Part shown: positions 20,784 to 32,700 of the stretch, in pieces
Layout of the letters: the number at the start of each line of letters is the position of its first letter
Position numbering within the stretch: the stretch's first letter is position 1
Origin: Arctopsyche grandis
Taxonomy: Eukaryota > Arthropoda > Insecta > Trichoptera > Hydropsychidae
DNA length: 64,000 bases
Assembly: GCF_051622035.1 (NCBI RefSeq)
Contig: NC_135361.1
Location: forward strand, 29,753,205-29,817,204
Reading direction: 5' to 3'
Translations under genes and position numbers: made by a program
The notes under the pieces: generated by a model
Told to the model about the DNA's origin: nothing
What the model saw: only the letters and a program-made list of their open reading frames with translations
Database searches by the model: none

Positions 20784-23700
20784 GTGAGTATGCGAAACAA
20801 CCCGGCTCTTTCTGCGTCTGACGCGTCGACTGCGCGCGCACGGCCCCAACGTCGATAACGTCGCCCATGACCGTTTCACCATATTCCACACATACAAATA
20901 TTTTAATTCCCCCTACGTTTATACTTTTTCGTATACACTTTTAATATTTAATAAAAAACCGTTCACCATCTGGGACCAAATCTTTGCCAGTTTTTTTTTT
21001 GTTATTAAAATGCGATCTATTTTTTTACAAAACTCTTTTATGTATCACTTACGATTACAATTCTGAAAAAAATTTGCCTCTTATCCGATCCATATTGCTC
21101 ATTTTGGTCATCAATATAATTTACAAAGCTTGTTGGGCTACATTTATAAATTAATTAAATTCAAATTATGATTACTCTCATTAGCCATTATGGAACATAT
21201 GTATTCTAGAAGATTTTCATCACTAGATGAATAATCAAAATGGCGACGGATAGACTACATATAGCTATTTTCAGAAATTTATCTGTAATTAGAACAAAGA
21301 CTTGACTGAATCTTGGTCGTAAAATATTTATCTGTAAATTTAATTACAGATAAATTTCTGAAAATTGCTGTAGTCTATCCGTCGCCATTTTGAAATTTTC
21401 ATCCGGTGATGAAAATCTGTTCGCGCATGCGCAAGTCTTTGTTCTGACAAATACTTGACTGAATCTTGGGCGTAACATGTTTGCTGTATCTCTGAAAATA
21501 AATCAATACTTAATTTATCCTTCGTATATACATACGTATGTTAAAGTAAAATATTTTAATCCAATTATGGACGGATAAGATTTTCATCACTAGATGAAGA
21601 TTCAAAATGGCGACGGATAGACTACACCTATTTTCAGAAATTTATCTGTAATTAGAACGAAGACTTGATAAAACTTGAACAAAGACTGAATCTTGCCATC
21701 ACCCGTTTTCTGTATCTCTGAAAATAAATCAATAGTCAATTTATTCTTCTTATACGTATATTATGTAGATAAAGTAAAAATATTATGAACGGATAAGATT
21801 TTCATCACCGGATGAAGAATCAAAATGGTGACAGCTATTTTGAAATATTTATCTGTAATTCTGATTACATATAAATTTATGAAAATAGCTGTAGTCTATT
21901 CGTCGCCATTTTGATTCTTCATCCGGTGATGAAAATCTGTTCGCGCATGCGCAAGTCTGTTCTAACAAAGACGACTGAATCTTGGGCGGAATCTGTTTTC
22001 TGTGTCTCTGAAAATAAATCAATACTCAATTTATTGTCCTTATATGTATATTGTGTAGGTAGATAAAGTAAAAATATTTTAAATGCAATTATAGGACGGA
22101 TAAAATTTTCATCATCGGATGAAGAATCTTAATTGCGACAGATAGACTACAGTTATTTTGAGATATTTATCTTTAATTTTTATTACATATAAATTTCTGA
22201 AAATAGCTGTAGACTATCCGTCGCCATTTTGATTCTTCATCCTGTGATGAAAATCTGTTCGCGCATGCGCAAGTCTTTGTTCTAACAAAGACGTCTTGGG
22301 CGGAACCTGTTTTATGTGTCTCTGAAAATATATCAATACTTAATTTATTCTTCGTATATGTATATTATGTAGATAAAGTAAAAATATTTTAAATGCAATT
22401 ATAGACGGATAAGATTTTCACCATCGGATGAATAATCAAAATGGCGACGGATAGACTACGACTATTTTCCAAGGTCGATATATTTCAGGTTGACATATGT
22501 ATTACATCATTAATCAATAATGTTGAATTATTAATGAATATAGATTTGTCGTTGGCCCGGTTTTAATAATTCACCCAGCCCGTAATCGATAACTCGTAGT
22601 TCTAATTATATAACGAAACGGAACCTGGAACGGGGACGCCATTTTGTTTCAACTTAACATACCTACATATGTATATTTTCAGGCCACACCCATGTACTAT
22701 TTACTTTCAATTGGCAGCATATTGGTTAAATTATTACTACGTAATAAAATTATTGCACATAGTACATAGTTTCAGCTTTCAATTTTCTTTAATTTCATTT
22801 TACGCCACATGATAGAACAAAGGGTCGCCATTTTGTTTCAGCTGGAATTTTTTTTTGTTTCAGCAGTAGTAGTATAAAGCTTTACTCATCCATTAATATA
22901 AATACATATTTACAATTAACAAAGACTAGATGAAAAATCTGAATACACTATTCCGAATAAATTAAAATATTAGATTTAGGTCTCGCATTACAGATGATAC
23001 TGACATAGGTACATATGTTGGATAATTTTTTGGATTAAGTCGTGCCCATCTGAGATGGTGTTTTGACTTTTCATCAAAATAATAATTTGGTAATGCATCG
23101 ATTTCAGTGATTTATACACCCTGTTGAAATTCATATCCCTGATCTTCGAATCGTAGCTTGCAAAATCGTCAAGGGTTAAATTGAACAATAAATCCATTCT
23201 TTTTCACATTTACGCTGTACATAATGTACAAATATCACGAAGGCGTTGTAATATTGAATAATTTTTGTTTTTAATATTTTAGTATTAAATTAAACGTATG
23301 CTTGCAAATGGCGTCCATTTGCAAGCTTACGTTTACGTTACGTTGCAAGCAAGGTTTCTGCGCAAATTTTGCCCTTCAGCTAGCGAAATGCATTTATTAT
23401 GTCATGCAAATGGGCGTCCATTTTCTGTCTCGCACAATCGTGTCCCCTATACTTAACGTTTAGCGTTTTCGGTTTCTGCGCACTTCTGCTGTCCTTCAGT
23501 TGTCCTTCAGCTGCCTTTTGGTGTCTTTCAGTTGTCCTTCAGCTGCCTTTTGTTGTCTTTCAGTTGTCCTTCAGCTGCCTTATGTTGTCCTTCAGCTGCC
23601 GAAGTGCATATTATATACAAATGTAGATAATGTGGATATATAACTAACTTTATTTGTATTTTATTGTACTTTTTTTCCTTTTTTCTTTTCTTTATTTAAA

Positions 23701-26700
23701 ACTAGTGTTTTTACCCGGCTTCGTTCGGTATTCACGCATGCTCCGTCTCTCTTTCTCCCCTTGGAATCGTGGAAAAAGACGCGGCATAAGGGTGGGCTTG
23801 CGCATGCGCGATGCCGCTGTCACTTAGGGCAGCGGGTAGAAGAAAGAGGGTAGCGGGAACGGTGGTGGATTTGTGTTTGCGTTAGAAATATAATATCATT
23901 TTTATAATTAGTAATTATTTTGTTTATGTCGCCCGATCAAATGGCGGCTTTCGTTGATCCGAATTGCGATCTTTGACCGAATGCACAAGTGTGTGCACTC
24001 AGGCCATTAGTACATATATAACAGTTGGTCTGAAAAGTTCGTAGGCTAGCATAGAAAAAATCTTTTTTTTTTAGAATTTGATTTTATTATTCAACTAGCT
24101 GTATTACCCAGCTTCGCTCAGTATTTATAATATAAACCACTTAAACATGACTAATCTAATAGTAAACATTTTATTAAAAAAAAAATAAATAAATAAAAAA
24201 AAACAAACATTTTTTTGCCTTCTAGGGCTTCGCCCTCGGCGCCCCCCTGAGCCTTTGCCTTCTAGGGCTTCGCCCCTCCACGCCCCCATGAGCAATTGCC
24301 GTTTAGGGCTTCGCCCCCCTTAGCTGATGCCTTTTAGGGCTTCGCCTCTCCGCGCCCCCATGATTGAATGCCGTCTAGGGCTTCGCCCCCATGATCAGTT
24401 GCCTTTTAGGGCTTCGCCCCTCCGCACCCCCATGATTAATTGCCGTTTAGGGCTTCGCCCCCCTTAGTTAATGCTTTTTAGGGCTTCGCCCCTCCGCGCC
24501 CCCATGATTAAATGCCGTTTAGGGCTTCGCCTCCCTTAGCTAATGCCTTTTGGGGCGTCGCCCCTCCGCAGCCCCCATGATTAAATGCCGTTTAGGGCTT
24601 CGCCCACCTTAGCTAATGCCTTTTAGGGCTTCGCCCCATAAGGCTGCGCCCCATAAAGCTGCGCCCCCTTTTGGGCCCCATAATGCTGCGCCCCATAAGG
24701 CTGCGCCCAATAAGACTGCGCCCCATAAAGCTGCGCCCCTTTTGGGTCCCCATGGGGCTGCGCCCCCTTCGGGGCCCCATGCGGCTGAGCTCCATAAGGC
24801 AGCGCCCCATAAGGCTGCGCCCCCTTTGGGGCCCCATGGGGCTGCGCCTCCTTCGGGGCCCCATGCGGCTGCGCCCCATTAGGCTGCGGCCCCTTCGGGG
24901 CCCCACGCGGCTGCGCCCCTTATGGCGCCCCTGGCGGGGCCCCATGAGACTACTCGCCTTGCGCCCCCGCGGGGGTGAATCCCTTGAATCGAAAAAAATA
25001 ATTCGGCGCCTATGGATCGAAAAAAAAAAAATCGAATCACGTGTTCGGTGACGTCAGCGATCTACGGACGACGACGACGAACGAAGGATACATACATACA
25101 TACAAAGTCTCTTTCCAAATTATATATTAGACTAGTGTTCGGCCCGTTGATTTCAACGGGTGGTATCGAAAAGGAATTGAATCTCGAATAAATATAAAGT
25201 TAAAGATATTGAATCGACTGGTTTCGGAAAGAAATTGATGCACGAATTACGAATGACAAATTACGAAGTGATTACGAATTACGTTTTGTGCATCGCCGAC
25301 GCCCCGACGCCTTTGCCCCCGATGCCTCCGGCACCCCGGGGCCTTCGCCCCCGGCGCTTCCGTCGCTCCGGGGCCTTCGGCCCCAGCGCCGCCGACGCCT
25401 CCGGCGCCCGCAGCGCACCCAGCGCCCCCGATGCCTTCGGCACCCCGGGGCCTTCGCCCCCAGCACCGCCGACGCCTTTGGCGCCCCCAGCGCCCCCAGC
25501 GCCCCCGATGCCTTCGGCCTCAGCGCCGCTGACGCCTCCAGCGCCCCCTATCGCCCCCGATCACCCCGGGGACTTCGCCCCCGACGCCTCCGGCGCCCCC
25601 GATACCTTCGGCACCCCGGGGGCTTCGCCCCCATCGCCCGCGATGCCTTCGGCACCCCGGGGGCTTCGCCCCCCAGCGCCGCCGACGCCTCCGGCGCCCC
25701 CGATACCTTTGGCACCCTGGGGGCTTCGCCCCCGGAGTCCCCAGCACCCCCGATGCCTCCGGAACCCCGGGGCCTTCGCCCCCAGTGCTCCGGACGCCTC
25801 CGGCGCCCGTAGCACAAAAATGGAAAATATGAAGAAAAAAAAAATTGTTCCCCATACTGGTTGACGGTTGATCGTCCGTCACATACAAATATATATATTT
25901 AGCGACAGTCCGTTTTTATATATAGTATATATAGTTGCCTTCGAGGGCGATACAACGATTATAGCGGTCATACAATTTTTCGATACTATTTTTATAGTAC
26001 GATTTGTCTTTAGCCTCAAAATAGGCTTCAGTTTCGACGATTACCTTTTCATCGGCGCAAAATTTCTGTCCAGCAAGCATCCTCTTGAGGTCTGAGAACA
26101 GGAAAAATACGGTGGATGCAGAAGCAATTCGAAGGCCAATTCATGCAATTTTGCCATCGTTTTCATTGATTTGTGACACGGTGCATTGTCTTGATGAAAC
26201 ATCACTTTCTTCTTCTTCAAATGGAGCCGTTTTTCCGCGATTTCGTCCTTCAAACGCTCCAATAACGCTACGTAATAGTCGCTATTTATGGTTTTTCCCT
26301 TTTTAACACCTTACCATCCGCTTTGACGCGTGGATTGTTTTCACCCATGTCCGGAAATGTGCGCGACTTTTTTCACCAGAATCCGGGCCGATTTCAGTTT
26401 CAATAGAAAAAAAGCCTTTTTTGTGCATTTGATTACTTCTAGAATAATGATCGTATTGTAGTGATATTTTGAAACAGTGTTCATTATATCACTCTGCAAA
26501 CATCTAAAAATTAAAACCAGGGATTTTAAACTGGAGTACGCGAATTAATGTTAAAAAATAATAAATTACGTAAATGTCATCCGAATAGCCTTTGAATATA
26601 AAAATAGCATAAAACTGAAGTTTGTAGTAGTGGACAGTAATAGACAGATCATGGTAAATCAAAATTCCAAAAATGTGAAGAATAAAATCATTTTTCACAC

Positions 26701-29700
26701 ATTTGAAAATGAGACAATTTGTGATAACTTCGGAAAAATAATTGCTTAGAATAATGTTTAAATAGGATATTTGGGTTTAATTTAAATTAACTGTAAAGTA
26801 TAAGTATATTTTTTTAGTATCCAAAATCAACTAGTGAATCCTTGAGAACAGTATCATCTGTGTTTTAAATTTTTTAAAGATCCAGTGTTTCTTTAACTTG
26901 CATTTTTGTTAAGCGATATTTTGGTTTTAAAAAAGGCAACTATTTTTAAGAGGTCATAAAATTTATTTTCCAAGAATTATTCTCAAACTGCATTTTTTAT
27001 GTAAATACATTAACAATTTTGATTCGGTGATTCTCTAACTTTTTTATTTAAAAAATACTCTTTTGCCATTAATAATTACGAGACGACATTTTATTTTTTT
27101 TTGTAAATTGCGAAAGTTCAAGAATCTTGAAAAAGTATGGTTAGTGTTAGACAACACCAGCATCCACCATACCCCAGAAGTGATACCAGCATACCCCAGA
27201 AGTGAGTGAGCTGGTTGAACGTACAAACCATATTTTTAATCACTTACATTCATACTCAACAAAGATGAATCCCACTGAAGAAGTTGCAATATTTAAAATA
27301 TGATTAAATATTGACTAGGGTAACCAGCCTTTTTTTATACAAAAAATATTGTTACGTACACTCGGATTAGGGCGAGTAAGTGCAATCGGATTAGGCCGAG
27401 TAGCATCCCAGAGACTGTGTGACCGTTATAATTGGTTTCGAGGATTATCTCCCCCGAATGCACTTAGCGAGAGTAGCGGTAACTCGGGATCGCATTCCGG
27501 TAGAGTTCTCAGAACCCACAGCGGTAGTGTGGGACATCTAGTACGTGTCCATAACAATAGGCAAGCAAATCGGACGTTGAAGATGCCCTGAGAGACCTAT
27601 CCGTTATAAGGCGATATCAAGACATTCTGGACGGATCACTGCCAGTGCGTGTATCTCCTTAATCACCAATAAATGCTGTGAAACGACTTTGGCCTTTTAC
27701 TCCACCCACCCCTACGCAACAATATTTTCAAGTTGTAAATAAAATCTAAAAATATTCTCATTGTTTTTATGCTATGGCCTATGAATGATGACAAAATTTA
27801 AAATAAAATAATTTTTTGGACTAAGGTAACCATCCTTTTTATACAACATTTTTTTTTAAGCGAGAAAACATCTACAAATATTCCCATCTTCTTTATGATT
27901 AAAATTTAAAATACTATAAATTTTGATTAGGGTAACCAGGCTTTTTTATACAGCAAAATTTTTGTAATGAGATTAAAATCGAAAAATATTCCCATCGTCC
28001 CTATGCAAAATTTAAAATAAAATAGATTTTTTGACTAGGGCAACCAACCTTGTTATACAACAATTTTTTTTTAAGGTAGAAAACATCTCAAAATATTCCC
28101 ATCTTTATGATTAAAATTTAATATACTATAAATTTTATTAGGGTAACCAGCTTTTTTTATACAACGAATTTTTTTAATTGACAAAATAATCTAATTTATT
28201 TTGAAAATCTATTTTATTTTAAATTTTGTATAAGAACGGTGGGAATATTTAAATATTTTTTTAGTTGTATAAAAAAGGCTGGTTACTGTAGTCAAAAAAT
28301 TATAGTATTTTATTTTTTTATTTTATATTTTAGAATAATTGAAAGCATTTAAACGATGGGAATATTTTTGGATTTTTTCTCGCTTAAAGTTAAACATACA
28401 TACATTATTAACTGTATCTTGATTTGATCTAATTTTATTTTAAAATTATTAAATATTCAAATTTTTTAAAAAATAATTTTTTAACAACGATATACAAATT
28501 TTAAAATTTAAATTAAGTTTATTTATTTTTTAAATTAAAATAATAATAAATTGTCATTAAACATTACTTACATATTATATTGATTGTTTTTTTACATTAA
28601 AAATTGTTGTATGAAATGATTGGTAAGCCTTGTCTCAAAAATAATATTTTAAGCTTGCAATATTTATAGCATTAAGACTTTTAAATTTTATTTCCAACTC
28701 AAAAAATTTTTTTGTATAAAAAGCCTGGTTACCCTAGTCAAAAAATTATCTTATTTTTAATTTTGCAATAATTTATATCACAGAGATGATGGTAATATTT
28801 TTAGATGTTTTCTAGCTTTAAAAAAAAAGTTATATAAAATGTTTGGTTACCCTACTCCAAAAAACTATTTTATTTTAAATTTTGTCATCATTTATAGCAT
28901 TAAAACTATAGGAATATTTTTAAATTTAATTTTCAACTTGAAGAAATTTTTTGAATAAAAAAAGGCTGGTTACCCTAGTCAAAATATTATTATATTAAAA
29001 ATTTTGCAATCATTTATAGCCCAAAAATGATTTTAATATTTTTCTTTTTTTCTGACTTCATCTGATTTTGTTGTATAAAAAAAGTTTGGTCACCCCAGTC
29101 CAAAAAATTATTTTATTTTAATTTTTACAATTATTTATAGCTAAAAGACGATGCTATATTTTTAGATTTTTTTTTCCCACTTCAAAAAATTTTTTCTATA
29201 AAAAAAGGATGGTTACCCTGGTACAAAAAAATATTGCATTTTAAATTTTGCAATTAATTATATCGTTTAGATGATGAGAATATTTAAAAAAAATTTCTCT
29301 CAATTCAAAAATTTTATTATATAAAAAATGTAAATCAAGATTTTCAGATGATCATCTCAGCGTTAAAATAAATACATATAGATATACATATACACATATA
29401 GATATGTATGCATACATATATGTATGGGAATTTGCTTTTGTGTGCGTGTATGTACACAAAGTGCAAGCTAATTTTATTCACGTATATACGCGTGAGCGGA
29501 CGTTTATGCAAAGTTTTTATTCACGCATATACGCGTGAGCGGACAGTAAAGTGTTAAGATAGTCGATGAATATTATACCACTAGTGAATAGCCCGATGAA
29601 ACATCATCGCATGGGTATAAAATTATTATATACTCGTATAAACCTAAAAAAAAATTCGGGTGTGACCAACCCATGACTTTATCTATGTATTTGAGGAATA

Positions 29701-32700
29701 TAAGAAAGTTACTAAACAAAATTCGATATTGAACCGTACAGACAAATTATCAAATACTAATAACTATGACAGCATTTTCGATACAAATTGAGCGCTTCGA
29801 TACAAATTGAATCAGTAATCGATTTTGAGTTCGAATCAGTCAAAATCTCGAGTTCGAATTTTCGCATGATCACAAAACTTCATCTATTGTTACTAGGTAC
29901 ATAGATAAAGTAATAAAAAATAAAATCATCAAATTTAATGAACCGGAAGTGGGATTATATCTCTATAGAAAGGTCAAAAATGTTGTCGCCTGGATCCTGT
30001 CCACACCCCCGAACGTATTAAGCTGAAAAATTATATTTGTATTCTTTATGTACTAACTTAGATTTGGTAACGTTTTGGTCAGAATTCGTAAACCGGAAGT
30101 AGTATTTTTTTTTAAAACAATATTTAATTATTTTTTCATTATTTTATTTTGACCTTTAAAATTAATTTAAGCGCCGTGATATTAATTGTGTATAATAAAG
30201 ATAGTGATTTTAAGTAAAAATAAAAAATAAAATCACCAAATTTAATGAACCGGAAGTGGATTTTTCTCCTCTTAGAAATGTCAAAAATGTTGTCGCCTGG
30301 ATCCTGTCCACACCCCTGAACGTATTAAGCTGAAAAATTATATTTGTATTCTTTATGTACTAACTTAGATTTGGTAACGTTTTGGTCAGAATTTGTAAAC
30401 CGGAAGTAGTATTTTTTTTTAAAACAATTTTTCATTGGGAATAATGGGATGTATTGTTCCCAGAGTAACGGGGTGTTCGAAATGTTTATCTTTTGGCAGT
30501 GTACATGCACAATCACTAATCTCTTGCACATTTGGGAATACCCTTGGGATATGCGATGTGTGGGAAGTACGTGGGGCGTACGCAGTGCCGGATTCACATG
30601 TATAATCACTGGTCACTGCATTTATTAGAATACATTCGAGATAAGAAATGCGTGGGATTTACGCTGATTGTGTGACGATCACTTGGGGCGGATCGTAACT
30701 CGCTCAAAATGGCAAAGTTTCAAAACGATCGGAAGATTGTAGGAATTTCAGCTCAATAGTTTGTGAAGTGAAACAAATAAAAGGAACCTTGTAATATTAA
30801 AAATCGATGCAAATGGGCACCCCGACCTAAGCGCGCCGACGTAGGCGCGTAACACTAAGCGCGCAGTAGGATATCTCGACATAAGCGCGCAAAACCAAAC
30901 TGGAAAATAATGAAAGAATAAGCTTTTTTATTTTTATTTGATTTCACAGAACTGCTCATCGCCAAAACTTTTAATTGGACTGTCGGCTTTGGTTTTTAAA
31001 TTTTGTAACAGAGTTTTGGATTATATTTTTGACTTCTGAAATTTGCTAGATAACCAATTATAAATATTTTAAAGCATCGAAAATTTACAATCAATAGGAA
31101 AACATCTGACTCATTTCAATACTCACTTTTGGCGTAGCAATACTAGATTTTGAGTTAAATACTGTAAAACTGTAAAAATTCTCAAAAACGCTCAAATCTC
31201 AGAAACAAAAAGGAACCAACAAAAATCATTTTCATATTCGAATTCAGTAGTTTAAACTTGATAAGTATTGATTAATCTCCGCTTCCGTTATTTGTATTTG
31301 TTGCTCAGTGTAGTCAATACAAGTTTGATAAGATTTATAAATTGCATCTTTAAATATTTTGGCGTTGATATTTTAACGATAGATATAAAATAAATGACAA
31401 AAGGGCAATGTTAGAATATAAATTAATCTAAAGAATAGAGCAGTGAAATAAAGGACTGTCCTCTTAAATAAAAGACGTATGATCAGCGTAGTTATATATG
31501 TATAAACAGTGGCGGACTGGGACTGAAATCAGTGCATGCCAGGAGTCAAAGGGGGCCTACCCAGGGTTAAAAAAAATGTCCCCCCCCCCTCATATAACAA
31601 AATTTTCTTCTTTCCATCACGCTAAAAATCAAGGGTAAAAAATTAATAAAATTTTCAAAAACGGGAATAAACAAATTTAGGTACAAGAAAAATGGCAAAA
31701 GCAAAATAAATCCATAAATTACATTGCACATATATTTCGTATTAACCCTTGTTCTAGGTAAATAGAATGTATCATAAAATAATGCGGCATAAAAGCGGCT
31801 TTAGCTCTCGGTAGAAAACTATCATTTCACGTCATTTCAGCTTTTTCTTTGGTCAAATTGAAGAAAAAGATTCAGATTGGTCAAATTGAATTTTTTTTCA
31901 AAAAATCTTTTATATCGGAATAAAATTGGAAAATATTCTTTGCATACATCTTATTGAGTTATAAAATATGAAATTTTTTTTTTCCAAAAATCTTCACATG
32001 ATCAACGAAAATCCACCATCAAACTGTGTCACAAAAAAACTATCAATTAACTTAATTTCTACCGACTATCTTTTCACTTTATCTATGAACATATGTAACG
32101 TAATGACAATAAATAAAGTTTTGTGATCATGCGGAAATTCGAACTCAGAATCTATCGCTGATCACGTTTACATAACATAGAAAAATGTGTGTGGCTCTGT
32201 GTGTGTTTCTGTGCAGTGGCGTAGCGAAGGGGGGGGGGTCCAGGGGGTCTGGACCCCCCCCTTGGCGGAGTGCAGTCGGCAGCAAAATATCCCACTCCTG
32301 TCGCAATTGATCGTTTGTACCATTTTTGGATAGTTTTCTATCCCAAATCCATGACAGATTTTTAGGACGTAAACATACATATATGTATGTACTTGAAAAT
32401 TTCCAATGTTTGCTTCCTGATGGAAAAAGCTCTCAACCATCAAGTGTTTTAAAAAATAAGATAAAGACTTCGGGGAAAATTTACAACCAAGATATATTTT
32501 ATGGGCCTTGCATTCTAACTGGAGAGTTGGAAATGTGGTGGCAATATATAAGTACTAGTGAAAATCGACCAAAAAATGCACTAGCTGCAATTGCAATTTG
32601 CAATCCTTCAATATTTACATACTTCTAAAAATTCTAGCTACACTTCCGGTGACAACAGACACAAGTGAACGGAGCTTTTCCACATTACGATGACTAAAAA

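Noticed and set aside
20362..20897. Antisense frames (MSVSVSESVSV... and CRCRCR...) at the ING3 start
   Set aside because: Produced by the hexamer repeat in the 5' UTR; the plus strand carries the verified ING3 exon.
25235..25300. Possible coding start [19 protein letters not shown]
   Set aside because: It is the leader of the repeat element, present again at 35387 with different frame content.
24613..25864. Long Pro/Ala/Arg or Gly/Arg-rich frames on both strands
   Set aside because: Multiple overlapping frames open simultaneously through GC-rich tandem repeats; no start context, splice sites or domains.
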